Source of the DNA: Bog-532 sp963805255
GTDB lineage: Bacteria > Actinomycetota > Actinomycetes > Streptosporangiales > Streptosporangiaceae
Reading direction: 5' to 3'
Length of the DNA stretch: 64,000 nucleotides
NCBI GenBank assembly: GCA_963805255.1
Contig: CAWDTK010000011.1
Location: 124,001-188,000, forward strand
The notes under the pieces were generated by a model that saw only the letters and a list, made by a program, of their open reading frames with translations, made no database searches and was not told the origin of the DNA. How positions within the stretch are numbered: the first letter of the stretch is position 1; every line of letters starts with the position of its first letter. This document shows, piece by piece, positions 1 to 8,049 of this stretch. The position numbers and the translations under genes are program-made.

Positions 1-77
1 TCGATGTCGCTGATCGAGGACCGAGATCCGGTCGGCGAGCTGGCCGGCCTTCCTCCAGATACCGCGTGGTCAGGGGA
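1..77 (-). pseudogene. ABC transporter ATPase fragment (window edge)
   Basis: Read on the minus strand, this edge segment encodes LTTRYLEE and, after a one-base frame change, QLADRISVLD. Together these resemble the segment after the D-loop/H-loop of drug-exporter (DrrA-like) ABC ATPases, where LLTTQYLEEADQLADRI is typical. The rest of the gene is outside the window or missing. The upstream side does not show the expected Walker B region, so this is probably a degraded fragment. Identification rests on about 18 residues only. Confidence 0.35.
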
Positions 78-126
78 GCAGAGGAAGGCGATCAGGCTGG
101 CGACTTCGCGGCCGCAGCACGCTGGT

Positions 127-570
127 TCAGCGCCCTGCTGCCGGCCGGTACGTAGCGAGCCGCCGCACGTTGGATCGGGTGATCACGGACACCGGAGCGG
201 GCAGGGCGTCCAGGGGAAACCAGCCGATCTCGCTGCACTTGAGCGGCTCGCGGATAACGGGCTCACCGCCGGAGTGCCGGGCGAGGTACGTGACGGACAC
301 CCAATGCTCGCCCTCGCCCTCGCCCGGGAGAAGGTGGTCAAACGCCCCGAGCTGCCCGGTGATCTCTATCCTCATGCCATACTCCTCGGCGAACTCCCGC
401 CGGATGGCATCCTCTAGCCGTTCGCCGTACCGGACCTCGCCGCCCGGGAATTCCCAGGTGCCCGTCTCGTTGCGGGCGGCTGGCCCACGGCGGGCCAGGA
501 ACAGCCGGTTACGCGCGCCTGAAACGACGGCTCCCACACCAATGCCGATGTAGTCCTTACCCGGCCGCAT
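127..570 (-). CDS. Nudix hydrolase
   Basis: A protein of about 147 residues that carries a full Nudix box: GGEVRYGERLEDAIRREF followed by AEEYGM, matching GX5EX7REUXEEXGU. Nudix enzymes hydrolyse nucleoside diphosphates linked to another moiety; MutT-like clean-up of oxidised nucleotides is one possibility, but the substrate cannot be read from the sequence. The ATG at 570 follows a GGGAG motif at 5 bases' spacing. An alternative ATG at 585 overlaps the stop of the upstream membrane-protein gene (ATGA), so the two were probably cotranscribed before the IS insertion upstream. Cytosolic; no signal peptide. Confidence 0.85.
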   Translation of the reverse strand: MRPGKDYIGIGVGAVVSGARNRLFLARRGPAARNETGTWEFPGGEVRYGERLEDAIRREFAEEYGMRIEITGQLGAFDHLLPGEGEGEHWVSVTYLARHSGGEPVIREPLKCSEIGWFPLDALPAPVSVITRSNVRRLATYRPAAGR

Positions 571-581
571 GGCGGCTCCCG

Positions 582-846
582 TCATTTCATCGCCGGCAGC
601 ACGAACGCAAGCACGTACGACCACAGGAACGCCACCGAGGCGGCAACGAACAGCATGACGTAGGTCTCGTACCAGCGCAGGAAGTTGCGCGGCTGCGCTG
701 GCCGGCGAAAACCGGGACGTACCGCGGCGTCGGTGAGCTCACACTCTTCACGGCGATAGTCCAGCCAGTTCAGGACGCCCGCCAGGATCAGCAGGCACGT
801 AAATGCTGCCACGACCGTAACAAGCCACATCAGCCCGGTCACGCCG
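582..846 (-). pseudogene. 3' half of IS-split membrane protein gene
   Basis: This part encodes the C-terminal portion of a small membrane protein: two hydrophobic helices (around LVTVVAAFTCLLILAGV and VMLFVAASVAFLWSYVLAF) separated by a charged loop. The only available start is a TTG that lies inside the inserted IS. Joining it to the segment at 2261-2490, with one copy of the 9-bp target repeat removed, gives an uninterrupted frame of about 161 codons (…ARAGVTGLMWLVT…). The gene was therefore intact before the insertion. Function unknown. The ATGA overlap with the downstream Nudix gene suggests a former two-gene operon. Confidence 0.8.
838..846. repeat. Target site duplication, left copy
   Basis: GTCACGCCG lies directly outside the left end of the ISAs1-family element and is repeated outside the right end (2261-2269). 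Eight to ten bp is the usual duplication length of this family. Confidence 0.85.
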
Positions 847-2260
847 CAGGGGATCGGCAAGTTGGTGTTATGTGACTGGGTGTGGCTACGAGTGCGTGGA
901 TGCCTGATTTGACTGCGGGGTTATTGACGGCTACCGGGGCATGAGGCTGGCCGTGATTCGCAGAAACGGCCTCCCGTCCGGTTTGATCACGGGTGTCTAA
1001 GCCAGATCGGACCGGAACGAAAGGCCGCCGATGCCAGTGTCGCATGCCCGTGCTACCGCCGTGACCAGCGCCGATGAACAGGCGTCCGGGGAAGTCCCCG
1101 GGCTGCTGGAGGTACTCGCGCGGGTCCCGGACCCGCGCAGGTTCCGGGGCCGCCGCTATCGGCTGGCGTTCGTGCTCGCGGTCGCGGTGGCGTGCGTTCT
1201 GGCCGGGGCGAAGACCTTCCGGGAGATCGGCGACCAGGCCGCTGACCTGCCGCAGGAGGTTCTGCGGAGGCTGGGCGGGACACGGCATCCGCTGCGCGGC
1301 AAGATCATCGCCCCGAGCGAGAAGCGGATCCGCACCCTGATCCAGGCCATCGGCGCGGATGTCCTCGATGACCTGATCGGCGGCTGGCTGCGCGCCCTGG
1401 CCGGCGCAGGCCGGCTGGACGGGCTGCTGACCGCGATCGCGATCGACGGGAAATGGCTGCGCGGCGTCGCGGACGGCCAGGTCAAGCTGTTCGCAGCGAT
1501 GCTCCAGGAAGAAAAGGTGATGATCGCCCAGCACCGCATCCCGGACGAGACCACCGAGACCACCCAGGTCAAGGCGCTGCTGGACATCGTGGACCTGGGA
1601 AATGCCGTGGTTACCGCCGACGCCGCCCATGCCCAGCGCGAGACCGCGGAGTACATCGCGGGCAAGATCGAAGACGGCGGCCGGGACTCGGACTACGCGG
1701 TCACGGTGAAGGGCAACCAGCCGGGGCTGCAGCGGGACATCTACGGCAAGGTCGCCGCGGACTGCGGCACCGAGCCCGGTCACATCGAGATCGACTACGG
1801 CCACGGCCGGATCGTCAAGCGGTCCATCTGGGTCACCGATGCTGAGGCCATCGACTTCCCGCACGCAGACCAGGTGTACCGGATCCGCCGCGACACCTAC
1901 GACCTCGACGGCACCGCCCTGACCAAGGAAATCGTGCACGGCATCACCAGCCTCGACGCGGAACGCGGCACCCCCGGCGTTCTCGCGCATATCACCCGCG
2001 GGCAATGGGGTATTGAATCGGTGCACTGGCTGCGTGACACCGCATGGCGGGAAGACCAGAACACCGGCTACGCCGGGAACGGCCCCCAGGTCATGGCATC
2101 GCTCAGGAACATCGCGGTCAGCCTGCTCCATCTCGCCGGGATCACCGAGATCCTCCGCACCCTCCAGGCCATCTGCCGTGACCGGACCCGCATGCTCGCC
2201 TACCTCCCGCTATGAGACAAAGACCACATCAAGCTCGCTGACGACTTTGCCGATCCCGTG
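847..2260 (+). mobile_element. Complete ISAs1-family insertion sequence
   Basis: A 1414-bp element with one transposase gene. The left end reads CAGGGGATCGGCAAGTTG and the inverted right end reads CACGGGATCGGCAAAGTC, so the terminal inverted repeats share CA.GGGATCGGCAA. It is flanked by 9-bp direct repeats GTCACGCCG and interrupts a small membrane-protein gene. Intact ends, an intact transposase and a perfect target duplication indicate a recent, possibly still active insertion. Confidence 0.88.
1031..2215 (+). CDS. ISAs1 family transposase
   Basis: A 394-residue DDE transposase of normal length for ISAs1. The N-terminal segment has the family's associated domain (LLEVLARVPDPRRFRGRRYRL, then LAVAVACVLAGAKTFREIGD). 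The catalytic acidic residues are visible in AIAIDGKWLRG (first D), VVTADAAHAQRETAEYI (second D) and RGQWGIESVHWLRD (E). The C-terminal end NGPQVMASLRNIAVSLLHLAG is typical. It catalyses cut-and-paste of its own element. No frameshift is seen. Confidence 0.93.
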   Translation: MPVSHARATAVTSADEQASGEVPGLLEVLARVPDPRRFRGRRYRLAFVLAVAVACVLAGAKTFREIGDQAADLPQEVLRRLGGTRHPLRGKIIAPSEKRIRTLIQAIGADVLDDLIGGWLRALAGAGRLDGLLTAIAIDGKWLRGVADGQVKLFAAMLQEEKVMIAQHRIPDETTETTQVKALLDIVDLGNAVVTADAAHAQRETAEYIAGKIEDGGRDSDYAVTVKGNQPGLQRDIYGKVAADCGTEPGHIEIDYGHGRIVKRSIWVTDAEAIDFPHADQVYRIRRDTYDLDGTALTKEIVHGITSLDAERGTPGVLAHITRGQWGIESVHWLRDTAWREDQNTGYAGNGPQVMASLRNIAVSLLHLAGITEILRTLQAICRDRTRMLAYLPL

Positions 2261-2269
2261 GTCACGCCG
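2261..2269. repeat. Target site duplication, right copy
   Basis: Second copy of GTCACGCCG, matching 838-846. The preceding G is also shared, so the duplication could be 10 bp. Confidence 0.85.
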
Positions 2270-2490
2270 GCCCGCGCCACCGATGCCGCGATCCCCCATT
2301 TCCGGTATCCGACGAACAGCGCCAGGCCGCCGCTGACCAGGGCCACGGCCAGGGTCTGATAGATGGCCAGAAAACGGTGGACGTTCTCGTTCACGGCATT
2401 GATCTGCTGCAGGATGTACTTGTACCGCTCCAGCACGAAATCTCTGCTATCGGGTTTATCGGGCGGCGTGCCGTCTTCGCTCACACTCAT
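2261..2490 (-). pseudogene. 5' half of IS-split membrane protein gene
   Basis: N-terminal part of the gene interrupted by the ISAs1-family element. It starts MSVSEDGTPPDKPDSRDFVL, continues through an amphipathic stretch (LERYKYILQQINAVNENVHR) into one transmembrane helix (FLAIYQTLAVALVSGGLALFVGY), and its native sequence ends at the target repeat (…SVARAGVT). The continuous frame up to 2200 runs into the IS and is spurious. Fused to 582-837 it restores a three-helix protein of about 161 residues with unknown function. Confidence 0.8.
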
Positions 2491-2634
2491 AGCCGGCTCA
2501 TATCTTCGGCTGTCAAATCCCCTCCCGGTTGCCGAGCTGTGCGCGACACTTTATACGTGCCGGCCGGCGGTGAATGCCCTATGTGGCGTGCACCCATACC
2601 AGCCCCGGCGAGGAATGCCAGGGATACCGGCGGG

Positions 2635-3054
2635 TTACAGATCGGGCAGTCCGGGCGGGTCAGCGAACAGTTCGAGCTGGATCTGGTCGGGATCACGGAA
2701 GACGAGCACGGCGGCGCCCGGGATGGAGTTGGCGGGCGCGACCGGCGAGTGGGTGACCCCGGCCACCGACAGTCGCTCGGCCCAGGCGTCAAGCTCCGCG
2801 CGGCCGGCGACGGTGAAGGCCAGATGGTCCAGGCCCACGCGCGTCTCGTCGAACGGCTGCTGGTCGCCGGCCTGGTGCTGGGTCAACCCCAGCCGGACGT
2901 CCAGGCCGTCGTGGCGGAGAAATATCTTGCGGCGGGTCCCGTCAGCGGGCTCGAACTCCCCGATCCGCTGGAAACCCAGGGCCTCCTGGTACCAGGCCGC
3001 GCTGGCGTCAACGTCCCGGACGGTCAGGCCCAAGTGGTGAATCCCCCGGATCAT
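2635..3054 (-). CDS. VOC family (glyoxalase/bleomycin-resistance fold) protein
   Basis: A 139-residue protein with two βαβββ modules: IRGIHHLGLTVRDVDASAAW at the N-terminus and LDHLAFTVAGRAELDAWAERL in the second half. Candidate metal ligands are the His in HHLGL, the His in LDHLAF and the Glu in IQLELF. The family includes glyoxalases, dioxygenases and antibiotic-binding proteins; the substrate is not evident. The ATG at 3054 was chosen because the conserved fold starts there and GGAG lies upstream (GGAGAGGCGGACATG). The longer upstream frame is low-complexity and probably untranslated. No metal ligand is obviously missing. Confidence 0.85.
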   Translation of the reverse strand: MIRGIHHLGLTVRDVDASAAWYQEALGFQRIGEFEPADGTRRKIFLRHDGLDVRLGLTQHQAGDQQPFDETRVGLDHLAFTVAGRAELDAWAERLSVAGVTHSPVAPANSIPGAAVLVFRDPDQIQLELFADPPGLPDL

Positions 3055-3493
3055 GTCCGCCTCTCCATCGAGCCTGCCTGGCCTGGCGCACATCCTACGG
3101 CTAGGCAGCCCGAGCGGGCAGGCCTTCATCACTGCGCTGCGCGCCCAGCAGAGAATAGGACCGTTCTCCCCGTGGCCGCGCCGGGACCCGGCACGACCGC
3201 GGGGAGCCGGGCCCGTGGCGGGCCCGGGACCCGGTGTATCAGGCCCGGTGCCCGCCGCTCCGCATAGATGACGGTAGCCAGGCAACTCCTGGCTACTGTC
3301 ATCCACCGGTCAGCAGCCGAAGGCTGACCCGCAAGGGCCGCAGCCGGGCCATGACCACTCCCCCTGCCATTTCAGAAGGCGCGACCCGAGCACGCGCAAG
3401 CTGTCGACGGCTCACCGGGGTGAGGCGGTCCGGCACGCGAAGCAGCTTGAGCTGATCTGAGCGCGTGGTGCCGGAGTGTGGTCCGGGAAGGTG
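3055..3493. other. Intergenic gap with a long hairpin
   Basis: No convincing gene. Short frames on both strands lack family signatures and start sites. The only structure seen is the inverted repeat at 3268-3302. Confidence 0.6.
3268..3302. terminator. Perfect-stem hairpin, possible terminator
   Basis: GTAGCCAGG, a 5-base loop, then CCTGGCTAC. The stem extends after one mismatch with ATGAC/GTCAT to about 15 pairs. It sits between the stop of the LuxR regulator and the start of the VOC gene, both on the minus strand. There is no T-run, so it could be a terminator lacking a U-tract or a protein-binding palindrome. Confidence 0.45.
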
Positions 3494-5848
3494 TTACACG
3501 ATGCCGGTCTGGCGGCCCTGGGCTACGGCGTCGTGCCGGGTGGAGACGCCGAGTTTGCGGTAGATCGCGCGGGTGTGGGTTTTGATCGTGTTTTGTGACA
3601 GGTGCAGTTCCTGCCCGATCTGGCGCAGCGACAGGGTGCCCTGGAGCAGGCGCAGCACTGCCGCCTCTCGTTCGGTGAGCGGGTCGGCCAGGGAGATCAG
3701 CCGCGGCGGCCGGGTACCGGTCCGGCGTTCCAGCCGTTCCAGCCGGGCCAGCTGCGCTTCCGCGCCGTCCGGCAGCGCGGTCAAGATGTCCCTGGCCTGG
3801 CCGAGAAGCGCGGCCGCGGCGGGCCGGTCGCCGCTGTCGAGCAGCAGCGACGCGAGCCGGAGCAGGATTTCCAGGGTGGGCCATGGGCTCAGCCCCGGCC
3901 ATCGCCGGCTGGACCGCAGCCCGCGCTCGAACGCTCTGCGCGCCTCCAGTGGCCGCCCCTCCAGCGCGTGCACCGCGCCGATTGCGGCGTGGGCGAGGGA
4001 ATTTTGCGGGGCGTGCCGCAGTACGTTGTCGCCGGCGGCGTGCCGGGCCGCGCTGGCCAGTTCCATCGCGGGCGGGAACCCGCCGTCTTCGGCGGCCACC
4101 AGCGAGGCGGCCGACACGGCCATCATCTTCACGAATGGCAGGCACGCCGGGCTGGTGAGGGCTTTCTTCAGCGGTCCGGCCGCCGCCCCCGGTTCCCCGC
4201 ACAGGTACAGGCTGAAACCGGACCCGGTCAGCGCCAGCGGATACCACGGCGACATCGGCTCGGGTTCCAGCTCAACGGCCCTGGCCGCTGATTCGCGCAT
4301 GGCCCGGATGCCGTCAAAGCCGAACACGCCGCCGAGCAGCGCCGCGGAAAATTCCAGCGACCGCATCCCATCGGGCAGCGGACCGTCGTGGTGCCCGGCA
4401 CGGATGACCTGAACCCAGCGCCGCGCGGACTCCCGCTGGCCGGCGAAGGCAGCCAGCCACGCCGCGCTGTGCGCGGCCAGCGGATCGGCGGCGATCTGAT
4501 CATCACCGAGCAGGCGCAGCCACCCGTGCACGGTCGCCACCCGGCCCGACACCGCATAATCGAACCAGTGCCGCGCGATCAGGCCGGCCGCGGCGGCGGT
4601 ATCCCCCCCGGCCAGCGCGTGCTCGATCGCCTCATCCACCGACCCGGACCGCCGGTGCCAGGCACTGGCCCGCTGATGCAGGGCCAGCCTGACGCCCGGC
4701 TCGGTCCGGGCGAGCTGGCTGCGCAGTACCTGCCCGAAAAGATGGTGATACCGGTACCACTGCCGATTGTCATCCAACGGCACCAGGAAAAGGTTCTCCC
4801 GCTCCAGCACACCGATAATCTCCGCCGCATTGACCGAGCCGGCCACGGCCGCACACAGCGGCGCGCAGAACCGGTCCAAAATAGCGGTCCGCGCCAGAAA
4901 CTGCCGGATCTCCTCCGGCTGGCGGGCCAGCACCTCCTCGGCGAGAAAATCGACGATGAACCGGTTGTCGCCGGTGAACTGGCCGATGAAGGCCCGCGGA
5001 CAGGGATGACCGCGCAGCGACAGCGCCGCCAGATACAACCCGGCCGGCCATCCCTCGGTCCGCTCCAGCAAAACAGCCAGGTCGGGCTGGCCGAGCCCGG
5101 CACCGGAAACGTTACGCACCAGCGCCGCCGCCTCCGCGACCGTGAAGCGCAACTCGCGCGCCCGCACCTCGAGCAGCTCCCCCGCCGCCCGCAGCCGGGC
5201 CAGCGGCAGCGGCGGATCCGCCCGCGTGATCAGCACGATCTCGGCCGAGGCCGGCAGATGCAGCAACAGGAAAGCGATCTGGTCATGACAGCTGCGCTCA
5301 CTGATCACATGATAATCATCCAGCACCACAACAAGCGGCGCCGGCAGCGCAGCCAGCTCGTTTACCAGGATCGGCAGGACCGCCCCGGCAATGTCGGGGA
5401 CCTGGGCCCGAAGAGCCCGCAAGATCTCCTCCCCATCCAGTTCCGGGCACGCCCGCTGCAGCGAATACACCACATGCGACCACAGCCGGCCCGGATCATC
5501 ATCCCCCGGATCCAGGGAAACCCAGGCGAACCGCCGCCTCTCCACCGCGCTGGCCCGCCACTGCGCGGCGAGGACGGTCTTGCCGAAACCGGCCGGAGCC
5601 TCCACCACCACGAGCTTGACCGCGGTACCAGCCAGGCAGCTGACCAGTTCCCGCCGCTCCACCCACTCCTGCCGCAAGCCCGGAGCATGCAGCTTGGTCT
5701 CGATCGGCACGTCAGGACGCGCGCTGGACGCCGCAACGGGCACCGCCCGCAGACCGCGCTCTTCCTGCCGACCTGGCCTGCTCACCCCTCCGACGATCTG
5801 CCCACACCCCCGGCATAACCAGGGTCCAACGGCCCTAACCCGATCCAA
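3494..5848 (-). CDS. LAL-type LuxR family ATP-binding transcriptional regulator
   Basis: A regulator of about 784 residues with MalT-like architecture. It has an N-terminal STAND ATPase with Walker A APAGFGKT (about residues 85-92) and Walker B LVVVLDDYH (about 172-180), a long TPR-like helical middle, and a C-terminal LuxR helix-turn-helix (LTEREAAVLRLLQGTLSLRQ, then LSQNTIKTHTRAIYRKLGVS). Such proteins activate promoters on binding an inducer and ATP. The first codon in the frame is TTG at 5848; no good ribosome site precedes it, and GTG codons within the next 40 codons are alternatives. The conserved region starts at VPIETKLHAPGL. The ligand and target genes are unknown. It is followed by a hairpin at 3268-3302. 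Confidence 0.88.
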   Translation of the reverse strand: MDRVRAVGPWLCRGCGQIVGGVSRPGRQEERGLRAVPVAASSARPDVPIETKLHAPGLRQEWVERRELVSCLAGTAVKLVVVEAPAGFGKTVLAAQWRASAVERRRFAWVSLDPGDDDPGRLWSHVVYSLQRACPELDGEEILRALRAQVPDIAGAVLPILVNELAALPAPLVVVLDDYHVISERSCHDQIAFLLLHLPASAEIVLITRADPPLPLARLRAAGELLEVRARELRFTVAEAAALVRNVSGAGLGQPDLAVLLERTEGWPAGLYLAALSLRGHPCPRAFIGQFTGDNRFIVDFLAEEVLARQPEEIRQFLARTAILDRFCAPLCAAVAGSVNAAEIIGVLERENLFLVPLDDNRQWYRYHHLFGQVLRSQLARTEPGVRLALHQRASAWHRRSGSVDEAIEHALAGGDTAAAAGLIARHWFDYAVSGRVATVHGWLRLLGDDQIAADPLAAHSAAWLAAFAGQRESARRWVQVIRAGHHDGPLPDGMRSLEFSAALLGGVFGFDGIRAMRESAARAVELEPEPMSPWYPLALTGSGFSLYLCGEPGAAAGPLKKALTSPACLPFVKMMAVSAASLVAAEDGGFPPAMELASAARHAAGDNVLRHAPQNSLAHAAIGAVHALEGRPLEARRAFERGLRSSRRWPGLSPWPTLEILLRLASLLLDSGDRPAAAALLGQARDILTALPDGAEAQLARLERLERRTGTRPPRLISLADPLTEREAAVLRLLQGTLSLRQIGQELHLSQNTIKTHTRAIYRKLGVSTRHDAVAQGRQTGIV

Positions 5849-5887
5849 GAACGGCTAATTGGGCCCCCCTGATGGTCATTCCAGGCA

Positions 5888-5911
5888 GCCATATGCCTAG
5901 CCATATGCCTG
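5888..5911. promoter_or_regulatory. Direct repeat with palindromic cores upstream of the LAL regulator
   Basis: GCCATATGCCT occurs twice at a 12-bp period (5888-5898 and 5900-5910), each containing CATATG. The outer bases CCAGG…CCTGG make the block partly palindromic. It lies about 40 bp upstream of the regulator start and could be an operator. No protein is assigned. Confidence 0.3.
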
Positions 5912-5993
5912 GCAATAAATCATTTAGCCCTGATGATTCATGCGGGCGGAGGGCTGGCCTGGGATCGCGGCTGAACCGCTGAACAGTTCGTGA

Positions 5994-6003
5994 TTTTACG
6001 GTC
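5994..6003. repeat. 10-bp direct repeat flanking the IS1380-family element (left)
   Basis: TTTTACGGTC here recurs at 7663-7672, on the other side of the IS1380-family transposase gene, 1669 bp away. That spacing fits an IS1380 element, but the repeat is longer than the 4-5 bp duplication usual for the family, so its role is uncertain. Confidence 0.35.
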
Positions 6004-7662
6004 GGGGTATGACGGTGGCCCGGCTGGCGGGCCGGTGGCCGGGGGTTCCACAGGCCCCGGGGGGACTCCTTCCGTATCGCAGGGATAGCTTTCGCTGGTC
6101 AGGGTGCGTGTGGCAGGGCGGTGATCCGGGCCCAGGCGGTGGCGATGGCCTCTGCCCAGGGCCAGGTGGCGGGGATTTTCAGCCGCCGGCGGCGGCCGCC
6201 GCGGACCAGCTTCCCGGCGGCATGCAGGATCCGGTAACGCAAAGTCTTTGGTTCTGCTTTGGCCAGGTCGCCGTCCAGGGCGAGCAGCCGCAGCCAGGAC
6301 AGCAAGGCCGCGGCGATCAAGGCGGCGGCCAGCCACCCGGAATTCATCGCGAAATCGTGCGAGGGGAACCGGCCGATCCCGCAGTCCTTCCCGGTACGGA
6401 TGCCGTCCTCAACCCTGGCGTGCACCCGGTGCGCAGCGTCGATATAGCCCAGCTGGGCCCGCCAGCCGCGCAGCCCGGCGGGCACGTTCGAGACCCACAG
6501 GCAGTAACGCCAGCCGTCCTGGTTCTCGAACAGGCTCAGCTGGGCGCCGGGGTGCGGCCGCTCCCGGCGGGCAAAGACGCGCATGCTGGCCGGCCAGCCG
6601 TCCAGCTGGTCCCCGTGAGGGCCTTCGCGCAGCAGCCCGGTCAGCTCGGTGACGTGGGCTTCTTCGATCCAGCACCGCGTATGCCCGCAAGACCGGTCCG
6701 CGCAGGCGCCAGGCGCACGGCGCTCGCGCACCTGGCCGCGCTGATCGATCGCGATCTGCCAGGCCTCCTGCGGGACCAGCCGGATCGCGGCCCGCTCACG
6801 GCCGCCCAGCTCCCAGCCGACGGAGTAGGTCAGCTGGTACCCGGGCCGGGACGCCAGCTGATCAAGGCGGGTGATCAGCCCGTGGCTGGCCCCGGCCCCA
6901 TCCGCAGTGACCATCAGCCGCCGCCGGAACGCAGGCGGCAGCGCCGCGATCGCGTCACCGAGCACCTGCAGGTGATCGGCGGTGGTATTTGACCCAGCGC
7001 CGCCCCGGCGCATCATCCCGGCCAGCGGCTCACCGGTGTTATCGCAGTACCCGAGCAAAGGGTGATGCCCGAAACCCTTGAAATTCGGTTCCGCCAGCTC
7101 CTTATCGGAATGCGCCGGGGTGACCGTGGCGTCCAGCCGGACGCAGGTCACGCCCTGCAGGACCTTATCCGCGACCCGCACGCCGGGCAGGGCGCCGTGC
7201 CGGGCTTCAACGGCGGCCCAGGCCTGGCGGCGGGCGCCGTTCACCGCCCCGGTGATCCGGGTCAGGGCCCGCGGGCCGCCCGCGGCGATCTCATCGAGCG
7301 TCCGCCACGTAGTCGGCACCGAGGCGACCACGCCGAACAGCTCTTTCTGGTCCGCGAGCACCCGGAAGTCGCTGATCACCTCGCTGCCGTCAGCGATCGC
7401 GCAGGCCAGGTCCGCCGTCACCCGGCCCCGGTCGTGGATCAGCAGCCGCGGCGAGGCCAGCGCCCGCGACAGCTCCCCGGTCAGCCCGGTCTTGTCGGCT
7501 AGCAGGCGCAGCAGGGCCAGCCCGGCATGCGACACGACGCCCTCGCCATCGGCGGTGACTTCCAGGCTCTTCGACCACCCGGTAAGGTTCACTTTTGAGG
7601 TGCTCCTCGAACTAGCGCTGATAAGGGCTTCAGCACTCTTATCGTCCCAGTTCAGGAGCACC
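6004..7662 (-). mobile_element. IS1380-family insertion sequence (ends approximate)
   Basis: Defined by the transposase gene and by the flanking 10-bp repeats TTTTACGGTC. Clear terminal inverted repeats were not found, so the ends are provisional. Just upstream of the transposase start, AGGTGCTCCT (7598-7607) and AGGAGCACCT (7654-7663) form a 10-bp inverted repeat that may be a subterminal or leader structure. Confidence 0.5.
6099..7592 (-). CDS. IS1380 family transposase
   Basis: An apparently full-length transposase of about 497 residues. Recognisable blocks are GVVSHAGLALLRLLADKTGL near the N-terminus, VRLDATVTPAHSDKE (first catalytic D), FKGFGHHPLLGYCDNTGEPL, VTADGAGASHGLITRLD (second D), and the C-terminal EDGIRTGKDCGIGRFPSHDF with AMNSGWLAAALIAAALLSWL, all typical of IS1380. 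The GTG at 7592 is chosen because the conserved sequence VNLTGWSKSLEVTADG starts there with GGAG upstream. The longer frame to 7661 runs through the leader hairpin. Confidence 0.9.
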   Translation of the reverse strand: MNLTGWSKSLEVTADGEGVVSHAGLALLRLLADKTGLTGELSRALASPRLLIHDRGRVTADLACAIADGSEVISDFRVLADQKELFGVVASVPTTWRTLDEIAAGGPRALTRITGAVNGARRQAWAAVEARHGALPGVRVADKVLQGVTCVRLDATVTPAHSDKELAEPNFKGFGHHPLLGYCDNTGEPLAGMMRRGGAGSNTTADHLQVLGDAIAALPPAFRRRLMVTADGAGASHGLITRLDQLASRPGYQLTYSVGWELGGRERAAIRLVPQEAWQIAIDQRGQVRERRAPGACADRSCGHTRCWIEEAHVTELTGLLREGPHGDQLDGWPASMRVFARRERPHPGAQLSLFENQDGWRYCLWVSNVPAGLRGWRAQLGYIDAAHRVHARVEDGIRTGKDCGIGRFPSHDFAMNSGWLAAALIAAALLSWLRLLALDGDLAKAEPKTLRYRILHAAGKLVRGGRRRRLKIPATWPWAEAIATAWARITALPHAP

Positions 7663-7672
7663 TTTTACGGTC
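7663..7672. repeat. 10-bp direct repeat flanking the IS1380-family element (right)
   Basis: TTTTACGGTC, identical to 5994-6003. Confidence 0.35.
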
Positions 7673-7712
7673 AACGCGCCGGTCAGCTGAACATCCGGAT
7701 GAAAAGCCAGGG

Positions 7713-7960
7713 TTAGCGGTAGGAGCAATTCGCCGGCTGGATGGCCAGCTCGGTGACGCGGACCGCGGTCTGCCCCGCCACCAGCTTGCTTATGGAGCCC
7801 CCGGCGTGGCTGAACGGCTTGTCCCGCCGGGCCATCCAGGCGGCCCGCCAGGTGAGCAGGCGCGCCGCATCGGCCGGCGCCTGCATGCCGGCCAGCGTGA
7901 AGGCCACGCCCTGGTGCTGGCCGATCGGTGGCCGAACTGCAGCTCCTAGCTCCTCGCGGC
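7713..7960 (-). pseudogene. Acyl-CoA dehydrogenase C-terminal fragment
   Basis: The minus strand encodes RPPIGQHQGVAFTLAGMQA followed by DAARLLTWRAAWMARRDKPF, then SKLVAGQTAVRVTELAIQ. This is the C-terminal α-helical domain of acyl-CoA dehydrogenases (typically PIGQFQAV…LADM…AARLL…A…AKL.ASE.A..V…A.Q). Homology stops after AIQ, just before the expected GGYGY FAD-contacting motif, about 70 bp from the IS1380-family element. The N-terminal and middle domains are absent. This is a dead remnant, probably left by a deletion associated with the IS. Confidence 0.7.
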
Positions 7961-8049
7961 CGGCGCGGCAGCATGTTACTCAGGAGCTACGCCGCCCGCG
8001 CGCGGGCCAGTCCTGCCAAGGCCCGTTCGGCGGCATGAAGATTTCCGGG

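Noticed and set aside
839..2131. 430-codon minus-strand frame through the IS
   Set aside because: Shadow of the intact ISAs1-family transposase.
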